From Nephrocerus scutellatus (Eukaryota; Arthropoda; Insecta; Diptera; Pipunculidae): DNA of 64,000 bases. A program made the translations under genes and the position numbers. Below the pieces are notes generated by a model. The model was not told the origin of the DNA. It worked only from the letters and a program-made list of their open reading frames with translations, and searched no databases. Location: assembly GCA_947095585.1 (NCBI GenBank), contig OX352763.1, positions 41,094,010 through 41,158,009 on the forward strand, given 5' to 3'. How positions within the stretch are numbered: the stretch's first letter is position 1; every line of letters starts with the position of its first letter. Of this stretch, positions 32,700-43,075 are shown piece by piece.

Positions 32700-32950
32700 A
32701 ATAATAATTGTATTTTTAAATTGGCGCAACTGACCGTTGTAGTCCAATGACTAGGTTCAATTTGCTATCCGTCTTGTTGGTGTTGCATTTTTAGCACTAA
32801 AATTGGATCTACAATTTAAAGTCATACCCAAAAGGCGACTATTGATAGTTATTACTATCGGGCGTTTGTCAGACATTTCCGAGAAATGGGACCGCGAGAA
32901 AGCTTTTCAGTGTTTTTCTGGGATATGAACGTCGAACTCCCCGCTAATAT
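32700..32950 (-). mobile_element. Decayed SINE (S8)
   Basis: Blocks in the order of S1/S2 complement: 'aataattgtat..aaattggcgcaactgacc', 'ttgtagtccaa', 'atctacaatttaaagtc', 'ggcgtttgtcagacatt' and 'ctgggatatgaacgtcgaactcc'. It is strongly diverged and the terminal head is lost. Confidence 0.65.
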
Positions 32951-33279
32951 TTTGAAAGACTATTGCACTTTTTATTCTTTTTATATTGTTATTTTGTTTG
33001 AATACTTAAGATAAGATTAAAAATAATGCAATATCTTATCTATATACTAATTGAACCAGTCAGTCCCCCACGCACGCACGCACTATTGTGATTCTAAAAC
33101 CTTTATGAAATAATATCAGTACACTAATTCAGGGAATCTGGCGGCAAGCCATCAGTAGAATAGGAGGAGTTACACGTAAAATTCATCAGAATTGCACGTG
33201 GCCTTAACTTTCTCCGACACCGGTAATTTTCCTCCAAAACAGGAAAAGCTGAATAATAGTCTAGTCTCTCTCTTGAAAG
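32951..33279. other. Short non-coding stretch
   Basis: Contains a small CACG/CACGCACGCA run near 33068. Nothing else recognised. Confidence 0.4.
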
Positions 33280-35395
33280 TAAGTAAGTTCGCCCGTAAAA
33301 AAATTATTTTATGGAACCCCAAATCAATCATTTATACACTCATCAAGAAGTATGGAACGTTCGCTCACTGTATAGACCTCGAGCTGTACAGAAGCTAGCC
33401 GATACCCTGTCCAAATAAAATGCTTAGATAACAGCAATCTAGGAGATGTGGTGGACAGGAAATGGTTTCTTACAAAAAGCATTATATGACATATATTACA
33501 TTATGTGCTCGGGGTGGGGTCTAGTTCAGTTTCTAGTTCAGCAAAAGGATCAAACCACCGTTAGCCGCTTTAAAGCAGTGCATCAACGGCTATGCACCCA
33601 TCGCGTGCGGGGCATATTTGAGAACATAAGCCTCATAAACGTTCACGCAACTACAGAAGATTTCACAGTTGATGAAAAATAAGAATTATTTGATTCATTC
33701 GAACGGGAACTCCATGCCTTCCCTCAGTATGATGTATAAATCGGTTGGGGGGATATGAACGCAAAAATAGGTAGGAATCCAGTGTTCAGGCAGTACAATG
33801 CCACCCATAGATTACACGAGAAAATCAATGACAATGGACAACGAGTTATAGGGGTAGCAACAAGCAATAATTTGGTCGTTGCGAGTACAAAGTTTGCGCG
33901 TAAAAATATACACAAAGCCACCTAGGTATCTCCTGATGGAACCACTCATAACCAGATAGACCACGTGTAGATAGACATCCGCAACTATCTGAACCTGATG
34001 ACGGTAAAAACGTACCGAGGTGCCAACGACGACTCAGACCAGTATCTCGCTGCTATTTTGCTTCGAGCCCGGATTGAAACATCACGGAAGACTATCATTT
34101 TCGAGTCAATACGGCTGCACATCGCCAAGAGACCAGACACAACTACGGTTAAGCCATAGGAATCGCCCTAAATGCATGGAGAGTATAGAAGCCTTAAGTA
34201 GTTCTGCTGACTCCATCTTAGGTAAGTCGTAGAGATCAGAACGCCTCTTTCGATGACGAAAGTAAGCTAATGGCTGAACCTAAGATTGTTGCGTACCGAG
34301 CAAATAGAACGATTGCATAGAAGGCGGACACGCGAAGATATAAAATGAAGATCTTAGAAGATATGAAAAAAACAGTTCACTGGCTAAAAAAAGCAGCCTG
34401 ATGTAGAATCGTGTCCGTTGACTAGAAGAGTACAGATAGCGAGGATCGCACAAGGCGCGGAAGTTTTTCTAAAGAGTCCGCGGTATGAAGCCATATACAC
34501 TGCGTGCCACATACTGCAAAGACAAAGAGGGTAAACTGATCACCGAACTCGAAAGAATCTTAGAGCGATAGGAAAAACACTTTCATGAGATGCACGACCT
34601 TACTGTCCTGGCCAAGATGCTTACTGTGCCCCATTTTTTATTACAACGTGGAGCAATTATCGTTTCATAGCGTTATTTCGTACCGCCAATAAGATTTTCC
34701 CCTCTATCCTTCAAGACATTGGCCCATAGCAGGCTTCATCCTAGGCAAATCAACAACTGATCAGATTTTCACCCTAAAAAAGGTGATCGAAAAATGTCTA
34801 GAGTTTCAAAACTCACTACACCATCTTTTTATAGACTTTAAAACCGCCTATGATAGCATAGCCACAGTAGATCTGTATAAAGTCATGAGAGAATGCAGCA
34901 TCCCAAATAAACCGGCATGACTACGTGGATTGATCATGACCAATGTTATATAGCCAAGTAAAAATATCCGGGTTATTATCAAGCCCCCATTCAACGCCTA
35001 CGCCCTTTGCAACTTGACGTTGAAGATATTGATCCGAGACTCTGATGTAAGTCCTCTATAACTCCATTCAAGTACTGGCTTATGCAGACAATATTGTCAT
35101 TGGTAGAAACCTAAGATCTGTACAGGAAGTTTTCATGCAGATTAAGCGGGCGGCACGAAATCTAGAGCTGCACATAAATGTAAGAAAAACAAAGTACTAC
35201 ATGGCGGTCACGTTTTCGAGCAGAAGATCCAACTTTAATCCCTCAATTAAAATAGTAGAGCACGAATTTAAAGTAATTCAATCCTTTGACTATCTCGGGT
35301 CAACATTCGGTAGCAGCCGTTAGCATACGCGAGGATCGGACCTCTGTTGTAGAGCCAAATATAATGATGATTAACAGAGACATAATCCATATTGG
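33280..35395 (+). mobile_element. RTE-type LINE, internally deleted (copy C)
   Basis: Plus-strand copy with endonuclease blocks 'NVRSLYR' (about 33357-33380), 'EMWWTGNGFLQKALYDIYY' (33443-33500), 'INVHATTEDF' (33635-33665), 'WGDMNAKIGRNPVFRQYN' (33748-33800) and 'SPDGTTHNQIDHV' (33929-33968). RT blocks follow: 'FIDFKTAYDSIA' (about 34829-34865) and 'LAYADNIVIGRNLRSV' (about 35073-35120), where the second Asp of YADD is Asn. After 'FDYLGSTFGSS' (about 35285-35320) it jumps to the 3' tail 'gttgtagagccaaatataatgatga', so the thumb and C-terminus are deleted. Many stops. Dead copy. Confidence 0.85.
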
Positions 35396-35648
35396 TATTA
35401 ACTCATGTACTGATTCTAACACTTTTCTTTCAGTGAATCTTAAACTTTTTTCACTTTCAAACTTTTGAAAACAAATTTAAAAATACTTTTGTTATAAGAC
35501 AATGAACTTTACATTAAAGAATTTATTCGTATTACGGGCTTTGCCCCCACTCATATAAAATTGATCGGTTAATAAATTGCACAGAGGTAGACACCTTGAA
35601 TGGAAAAAACCTCACATTAAAGACAATTTTTAAGAGGCCATTTTTTTT

Positions 35649-35790
35649 GTTTATTTTACTTTTAAATTTTTATTCAACGCTCTAATTTTGTATGATCAGC
35701 TGCATCAGCATCAGCTGAATTTAAACATCAGACATAACATGGCTTGAATAGTGCGATCAAAAAATTTAAAAGTAAAAAAAACTAATAAAC
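35649..35790. mobile_element. Fold-back element, about 142 bp
   Basis: Left arm GTTTATTTTACTTTTAAATT (35649-35668) and right arm, in complement GTTTATTAGTTTTTTTTACT then TTTAAATTTTTT (35759-35790), form a long imperfect stem. The loop region contains 'gatcagctgcatcagcatcagctg'. MITE-like; no coding content. Confidence 0.5.
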
Positions 35791-37597
35791 CAAGAGGTTA
35801 TGTTCGTTTTACTGCCAAGTATATTTTATTAAATTTAAAAGGATGATATTTGTTCGGTTAGTACATTTTTTATAAAGCTTCGGTTCATCCTTTCAAACCT
35901 TATTAACACAAATACATTTTGGTTCATACTTTTCAAAGGCTTATCTCAAATCAACTGCACCCAAACCGACTCAGTAATGTATGTTTACATACACATTATA
36001 GAATGTACATTAAAGATGTATGTATTTACATTATAGAATAACTATTAAAGTTCTTTATGCCAATTACTTAGACACAGAAAAATGTTTTATACATTTTGGT
36101 AAATTTTTTTCAATGAGGAATGTCCCAAATATCAGCACTTTCAATACAAAATATTTTTAATACTCCTTACGTATGAACAACAACGTTTTATGGCTGCATT
36201 TCGAGTCTAATACCCATTGCAATAAATAAAATACTTTACAATTTTGTTATTTGAAAAACTGTTTTATTTAAAATGTACGTTTTCATCATCTTAGTACTCG
36301 GACTTTTTTTTAACGAAAACACAACACAATTTATTTAGAAAAATCGGGCAAGCACTCCAAGGATAGTGAAACCGCAATTTTCTACTTGCAATTAAATTAA
36401 AATCATCCAGTCAATTGACATTTTTGCATCAATGAACGCCTATCCTTGGAGCAAAACAATACCACGGAACCACAAAATTAAAAGCAAACCCAAACACTTG
36501 TGCACACAGCACGCATACTACATTAATTGTTTATTCAAAGCGTTGCTTTGCGTCACCGTAATTTATTCTCACACCAGCAGAGATAAAGAAGAAGGTGACA
36601 GACGAGCTTTTCTAACGCTCGAATTTTCTCTATGCGGTATCATCCCAACCACCCATTTCTAGTAATTACCGGTGATTTCCGACTTAAACTGTTCAAGCGG
36701 TTCTTGTTAGTTAGTTAGCTTTATTTTCATAATTTTTACGAGGATGTAATACAAGAAAATAAAGATTTTTAACGACGATAACGACAGCGTTGAATGAATC
36801 AAGTTGCCTGCAACATGTTTTGATATTTGAGAAAAAATGGATATTTATTTAGTGTCTATTGTATATAATAATATCAATTACAAGAGCGGTCGCTTTGAAC
36901 AACTTGCATGATTGATTATTATGTGGCATTACATGCACCTCTTCGGTAATCATAATCTCGGATGATATTCATAAGTTACACTTGCTCCTTCTCGGATGAA
37001 AAAGAAACAAAACTCCATAATTCAGAATTTCTTCCAATGTACAAAATACCGCCAAATATCATGAACAACAAGTCAATAACATGTGGTACGAGTATAATAA
37101 ATCATTCTCGTGGGTGTCTACTAAGTGCGTCGGCCGTGAACTGTTAACCAAAATTTTTAGATGATAACAACTAAGTATGTGTGTGGCAATAAAGTGGTTA
37201 TTTACTTTTAAAACATCTGAGGGGGGCAAAAATGCGCTGACGCTCTTCAAATGAATAGTCTTCCCGCCTCTGGGAAACTAAGAAGGTGATCATAAATTTA
37301 CTTCTTTAAGTTTTAAGTTTGTGATCGTTTTCCAGTTGCCTATTAAATGTTATCAAGGTGGACTGCCATGAGCTGATTATTGAAATAAATCATTTAATGG
37401 TTGGCGATTGTGACCAACGCGCATGCAATAAAAATCCAAGAATCATCGATCGGGGATTCTTATCGTTAAGAGCTGTATTAGGTAGAAATAATCCTATCTG
37501 GGGAAATCCCTTAAAATTTTTAAAACAAAGGTGTGCAGCAAAAAATTGAGGAGACTGAGCAATAAACGTTACAGTTATAATATTAAAATTATAATAT
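35791..37597. other. AT-rich non-coding stretch
   Basis: No gene supported. A perfect 12-base inverted repeat CTCCAAGGATAG (near 36356) and CTATCCTTGGAG (near 36440) with a loop of about 72 bases is the only structure noticed. Confidence 0.45.
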
Positions 37598-37939
37598 GCA
37601 GGGTGTCATTACAAAAAAAAAATAAATGAAACTTTTAAAAATGTTTACTAACTCAGGAAATATAAACATTGATATGGACTTAAATTTTAGTCAAATGAGC
37701 GCCGCTGAATGAAGGTAGTATGTATAATTTGACAAAATTTAAGAAGATGATTTGGTAAAAGTTCAGCTTGAATTCAGATATATGCTGTTCGAGGCATATA
37801 TTAATTCATCTTATGGTAGTTAGCAAAGAAAATAATTTAAAATAAAATCCATGTTGGAAGTCTATAGGAGTTACACGGCAACATCTCGTTTTGTTAGAAT
37901 CTTTAGAAAGCTTTTTTCAAATAAATATCCGATATCTAT

Positions 37940-38175
37940 CCAATACGTAATGATCTGGAAAAAATGTTCTTGTTTGAAGGTCGGATGGACTCCAAAAAGT
38001 ACATTAATGTATTGAAAAACATACTGCAATCATCTTCTGAGAAGATTCTGTGATACGAACATGCGAAACGTCAAATTCCAGCAAGACAACGCACTCTACC
38101 ACAAGTCCGCCCTCATCATGAGATGACAGCTGAATTGTTGAAAATTACCTTGAGCTTCTTCCATGGCCTGCGCAG
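37940..38175 (+). pseudogene. Tc1-like transposase fragment
   Basis: Frame-shifted pieces read 'MFLFEGRMDSKKYINVLKNIL' (37963-38025), then 'KFQQDNAPCHKSALIMR'-like sequence across a frame change (38073-38125), then 'LPWPAQSP'-like sequence (38155-38175). This order is typical of the catalytic C-terminal half of Tc1-family transposases (second Asp block, then the PAQSPDLNPIE region, here cut short). It ends where the neighbouring mariner-like sequence begins on the other strand. Confidence 0.65.
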
Positions 38176-38179
38176 TCCC

Positions 38180-39120
38180 CATTTATATAATGAAAATTTT
38201 GTTGTAATTTTGAATAACGTTTTCGCATAAATGTGGCTGTATTTCACCAATAACGCGCCGTATTTCATCTTTAAGATGTTCAACTGTTTCAGGCTTATTC
38301 GCATACACCTTTTCCTTCACAAAGAAAAAAGTCCATCTTGATCGCAAAATCGAGATATGACATGGCCTGAAAACTTAGTCTGCAGTAACACCATTGTTTC
38401 ACGTGCTGTGTGGCAGGTCGCACTGTCTTGTTGGAAAAACATGTCCTCCACATCAATTACATCCGATTCGGGCCATATAACCTCCGTTAACATTTCGCGA
38501 TACCGCACTCCATTAACAGTTAGCGCATTTCCAGCCGCATTTTCAAAGAAATACGGCCGAATTACTCCGCTAGCCCAAAATGCACACCAAACAGTTACTC
38601 GAGGTGGATGCATTTGTTGTTTGAGTATAACACGAGGATTTTCAGCACCCAAATCCGACAGTTTTGCTATCTGAAAATTGCAAATGCAGATCTTTTACCA
38701 AAATTCGTTACATAGTGCTACTGCAAATGTTGAATTGTTGACCATGATGCCGAATGGAAGGTCCTGGATTCTCGGCTACAGATTCCCTTACTGTGGCAAT
38801 ATTTTCGAGTGACCGACAAGGACGTCGACGAACAACGATCTTCTGATCCATTAGCGTAAATTTGGTATCAAATTTTGTAATTAAACGCCTCACTGTCGAT
38901 TTACTTGGCGCATTATTGCGACCGGAAATTTGACGTAATTGGCGAACTGTTTTCACCATTTTTGTAATGTGTTTTTACAATAAGTAAACGTTGTTGGTTT
39001 AAATACTTCTCCATATTCTTAAATCGAACTGTACGTGACAAATGTCAAAACAAAATCACCGCTCGTATTAACAAAATGGCGGCAAATTTAAATCCGGCGC
39101 TCTTGTTGGGACACCCTATA
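38180..39120 (-). mobile_element. Mariner/Tc1-like transposon, inactive
   Basis: Minus-strand blocks run from N- to C-terminus: 'MVKTVRQLRQISGRNNAPSK' with a helix-turn-helix-like region and 'ENPGPSIRHHGQQFNICSST' (38959-38708); then after a deletion 'GAENPRVILKQQMHPPRVTV' and 'WCAFWASGVIRPYFFENAAG' (38652-38530); 'DMFFQQDSATCHTARETMVL' with the catalytic Asp of FQQD (about 38440-38390); and a decayed C-terminus to about 38190. The right end near 39107-39120 reads TGGGACACCCTATA, and AGGGTGTC at 37600-37607 may be the opposite terminal repeat, displaced by the Tc1 fragment. The segment carrying the first catalytic Asp is missing. Confidence 0.8.
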
Positions 39121-39145
39121 TATAAAAACACATCATTGAGTGAAA

Positions 39146-39345
39146 AAAAACTGATGCCGCTTTCCAATTTGGAAAAATTTAATAGAACAAGAACTTCTAC
39201 GCATAGGGAAGTTAGTGCATTAAAAACAAATACGAGAAGACAGCTATATGCAACCGGTGGTTGAACTTCTGAAGTTAGTGAATTTACAGTTGTGACGAAA
39301 TGGTTCGAAAAATATTTAAAAAATAGGTTACCGGCTTCCATAACT
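39146..39345 (+). pseudogene. Possible Harbinger-type Myb/SANT-like fragment
   Basis: The frame reads '...EVSALKTNTRRQLYATGG', a stop, then 'TSEVSEFTVVTKWFEKYL'. The L-Y-x-T-G-G-G block after a basic helix resembles Myb/SANT-like proteins associated with Harbinger transposons. One stop codon (TGA) replaces the third glycine position. It lies just outside the mariner-like right end. Weak call by memory only. Confidence 0.3.
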
Positions 39346-39355
39346 TCTCCAGTCT

Positions 39356-39570
39356 ATTGGTTTAGATTATTGGTTAATGTAATAGAATAAAATATAATTT
39401 TATAAAGTTTTCTATTCGGTCGTGTTATTTTAAATTTAAAATAACAAAATAAAAAATGATTATTTATCAAATGAAATGGTTTTGATTATTGGCTAATGTA
39501 ATAGAATAAAACATAATTTTATATAGTTTTCCATTTGGTCAAGTGTCATTTTAAATTTTAAATTACTATC
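39356..39570 (+). repeat. Tandem dimer of a 120-bp AT-rich unit
   Basis: Two copies offset by 120 bases: 'gattattgg(t/c)taatgtaatagaataaaa(t/c)ataattttat' and the following 'agttttc(t/c)att(c/t)ggtc' block occur near 39365-39420 and 39485-39540. Confidence 0.75.
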
Positions 39571-39737
39571 ATTACTATTAATATCAGCATATTTTTTATA
39601 ATTGTGTTTGAATATTTGTTACTTGAAATGGAAATATCATTTACTTTCATGAAAATCTTATCGTAAACGCTCATTAGCCTTATTTAATTTGCTATTTGGT
39701 TTAAAGCCCGTAACAGTACATTTTTCTCATTTAAGCA

Positions 39738-40022
39738 GTGTTCGATCGGCCTCACTTCATTACAGTTAATTGAGCGACTCTTCACTTAAATTGAGCTACT
39801 GAAGTGAAGAGACTGTTCGATTGGTATTATTCACCTCAAATAAATGTCAGTGTTACTCATCTGAAGTAACTACACGAGAAGAACACCTCTTCACGTACTT
39901 CAGTTGCCCAATTTCGCACAACTTTAAACTGAAGTGAAGAGTTGTCAATCGAAAAGTCTCTTTACTTCTGTTACTTCAGATACAGCTACTAATTTAGTTA
40001 TTTCAGTTCAATCGAACTTGGC
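39738..40022. mobile_element. MITE-like element with internal GAAGTGAAGAG repeats
   Basis: The ends AGTGTTCGATCGG (39738-) and, in complement, AAGTTCGATTGAAC (-40020) are imperfect inverted repeats. The interior has several direct and inverted copies of TGAAGTGAAGAG/CTCTTCACTT (39776, 39800, 39885, 39930). No coding content. Confidence 0.5.
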
Positions 40023-40494
40023 TTTTAAATGTATTAAAAAACAGTCGCGCATAAATGAAATAGCAAGTTCTTTTTTGAAAGAGACAAATAACAGCCCGCT
40101 GTCAATATTAAAGCCCTCTACCATGCGGTTAGGCTATCTTTCAGACGGAAATGTCGAAAATTAAGCTGCCAGCGTCAGAAAAAAAATTTAATCTGAAGAA
40201 CATTTTCAACACATTTTTTTGACGTTTTCGCATTGTTGTCACTGTTGTGTACGCAATCGCCTACTGTGAAATTGAATTTAAAATTTATATTACTGCTTTA
40301 ATTTCAATTTCAAAAGGTAGTATCATACGGGCTTAAGCTAGAATTTTGCTAGCTCTAGCTTCTCTGTATGAAGTTTTAACTCCGAATAAAGTTGCCACTG
40401 TAAAATCGGGCATAAGTGTCTACAGTTGTTTACTATTTGCATTTTTTAACATTATTATATCTACTCTTAATTTATGGAACATATCCTATAAAAA
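40023..40494. other. Non-coding stretch
   Basis: Nothing recognised beyond short open frames. Confidence 0.4.
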
Positions 40495-40775
40495 AAATAT
40501 GGGCACGCGAAGGCCCATGGCTGGCTGGATGGATGGCTGGCTGGCTGGCTGATCAGAGCTCGTGATCAATTTTTAACCTACTTTCCAAAGCCCGATTTTA
40601 TTGAAACACAAGTATATTTTTGGTGACAATACTTTCTATTAAAATTTGGGGAACCTCGGGCCTCGGGCTCCCATCCAATTTTTTTACCAAATTTACCCAA
40701 TTTTATTAATTTTTTATTCGTGTATCCCCGATTAAAGAATTAACACGAAAATTGGTTTTATTTTTTTCGAAGCAA
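40495..40775 (-). mobile_element. F1 element, short copy 7
   Basis: Minus-strand copy: 'gggcacgcgaaggcccatgg', a GGCT/GGAT tetranucleotide run (40518-40551), 'gtgatcaatttttaacctac', about one and a half units, and the left terminus 'gattaaagaattaacacgaaaattgg'. Confidence 0.75.
40518..40551. repeat. (GGCT/GGAT)n microsatellite inside F1
   Basis: Tetranucleotide run at the same internal position as the GTCG run of copy 3. Confidence 0.9.
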
Positions 40776-40866
40776 CGTATTATCTACAAGAAGACTCATG
40801 TCTGATTTTAGTCTGTTTATGCGTATTTTTGTTTCTGAAGGTTCCCAAATCGGCTAAAACAACAAA

Positions 40867-41271
40867 ATGAAAAACACAAAAAAAAAAACAAACCATGTGT
40901 TTTGTCACCATCGATATTTGTACATTAAACAAAAGTTTGTTGATTCCGATATTAATGACAAAAACACGATCGAGACGAAATTGTTAAATTTAGATTTGCG
41001 CATTAAATTCATTACCACGGGTACTTTTGGCTCGTACCCATTTATTGGCATGTAATTAGAATATTTGGTTATAAAGGGATTTTCCTTTAAAAACAAAGCA
41101 CCCAAAGCTTTTTGGTTGCTTATTAAACTAATTCTTTCTTCGCCTGCGAAATGTAAAAGTTACTCACCTGATTACCTTGTCTTTGAAAGATGTGACGCGT
41201 CCAACAAACGATTTTTAGGATTAATTGAAGAAGTTTTTGGCAATAAGCCAATGTTTCTAATTTCAACTTAA
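40867..41271 (+). pseudogene. Unknown 134-codon frame with one internal stop
   Basis: An ATG at 40867 opens 62 codons to a TAA at 41053-41055. The same frame then continues without a break for a further 71 codons to the final stop near 41269. The conceptual product is Lys- and Phe-rich ('KTNHVFCHHRYLYIKQKFVD', 'SPDYLVFERCDASNKRFLGL'). I recognise no family. The single in-phase stop in an AT-rich sequence is unexpected for chance and suggests a recently disabled frame, probably of a transposon. The opposite strand is also open for 66 codons, so chance cannot be excluded. Confidence 0.25.
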
Positions 41272-42639
41272 TGTTGCGGCGCCGTTGAAAAAATTTTCTT
41301 TGGCAAATAATAGATTTTTTTATTTCTGGCCAATTGCTGGTACTTTTCCCGCTTTAAGGTGAAAAGTAGTAGCAAAACAATTATGTTTACTTTCATTCCT
41401 TTAACAAGATATTAAGTTAAGAAATTAGCCGTGATTAAAACTCTGATAAGAATAAATTAAGTATAATAAATTAAGTAGAATAATTTAAATATTAAGAGAG
41501 CAAGCGTATTTTCCTATTGATTTCAATTTATATTACTTAGATTTTAGGATTTTTAGGTTTGAATTCTGGAAACTGAAAATTAAAACAAATCCTATACTAT
41601 TTTTCTATTTTTGAATTAGCCTCTGAGAAAATCGCGTATAACGTTTAATTTTTTTTTTTAATTTTTAATTTATCTGTGTATATTTCCGCATTTCTTATAG
41701 TAATTTAATTATCAATATTATTTAATTCAAAATTCTTTAATAATGTGAAAGAAGGCAACGTAGAAGGTTAAGAATGCATTTCTCTTATTTGATATTTGAA
41801 TAAAATATGTATATAGCAGCTTAAAATATGTAAAAATATAATTATTGAGGATTTTATTCATTATCGTTAATGTTAGAATTAGAATATTGTTGACTACTAA
41901 AACATAAAAATACAGTTTTACTGTAAAGTAACAAGCTCTTCAACACAAATCTCTTTCGTTTTTAGATTACATTAGAACACACATTTACAAACCGAATTTT
42001 ATGAAGTTTTTATTGGTAGTAGAGTAGAGCATGTAGGGGAAAGTTATAGTAAAATAATAATAATGAAACAACATAACTTCAAACTCAAATAATTGCAGTA
42101 AAATTTTGTTTGATGCAATAGTAAAATTATGTTTACGTTTTGGAAATCAGTCTGTCCAGTACACATTACGTAGTTTGTGGATTTAATTTCTTCTTCTACA
42201 TTTTACAATTTACAAGGCAATTAAAATGAAATGGCAGCGCAAGCCGACTGTTTTAAAATCGTCCTTAGTTCCAATTTATTTGAATGAATACATATGTCTT
42301 GTGTAGAGAGTACATTCTACGTGCATGCGCAAGCCACTAAATAAATGATAATAATAATTTATATAAAGCTTAGATACGTTGAATACTATATAAAGAATCG
42401 AATTTCATTTATCTGCTTGCACTTTAAAGTAAGGAATTTGACCTGCAGTTAAAATGAACGCTTTTGTGAACTTGTGTAGGAAAAATTTTCGGTGGTTCGG
42501 GTATTAAACGGAGAGAAATTCATTTTATTGTTACCTTCTCAATAAACTTTTTGCAATGTGAGTCGGATATTGTTATTGTGCATTGTTATTAAGTACGATG
42601 TTAAAATTAACTTTTAAAGTCATAATCTTTCTTAAAATA
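41272..42639. other. AT-rich non-coding stretch
   Basis: No gene seen. The short motif 'gtaggggaaagttatagt' near 42033 repeats one at 6176, upstream of F1 copy 2. Confidence 0.45.
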
Positions 42640-43075
42640 CAAAAAAACAACCCATAAGAATTAAAAATTTTCATGCAAATTCACAGACACATATGTGTGC
42701 AAAGTTTGAGCCGGGTTAATTTGGAAAAAATGAATATTAGAGACCCTTCACTTCAAAATTTTTACAAAAACTGTTTTAAAAAAACTGTTTAAAATTTGAA
42801 GAAAAAAATGAGAAAAAATTTGTATAGACACTCCTCGGGACTCAAGGCCCATTCGCACAAAAATTTTACAAAAAGTTTTACCCATCATAGACACACATAT
42901 GTTTAAAATTTGAGGAAAATCGGGCTAATTTTTAAAACAAATTATATGGGGAAGAATTTTTAAACATCGCAAATATACACATAAGTTTAAAATTTGAAGA
43001 AAATCTGCCTAATTTCTTAAAAAAAATGTATGGGCACCCCTTGGGCCTCAGGGCCCATTCACTACAAAGTCATAC
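42640..43075 (+). mobile_element. F1 tandem-repeat element, copy 8, right end missing
   Basis: Left end 'aaaacaacccataagaatta' followed by 'aaattttcatgcaaattcac', then three to four decayed units ('acacacatatgtttaaaattt', 'gaggaaaatcgggctaa', 'ttatatgggga', 'tgggcctcagggcccattcac'). It stops inside a unit near 43075 with no right terminus or tetranucleotide zone. Confidence 0.7.

Noticed and set aside
36355..36452. Possible microRNA hairpin from the 12-base inverted repeat
   Set aside because: The arm is only 12 bases with a loop of about 72 and no extended pairing, so it is insufficient for a precursor.
38357..38674. 105-codon plus-strand frame
   Set aside because: It is the exact antisense of the mariner-like transposase segment, which has clear family motifs on the minus strand.
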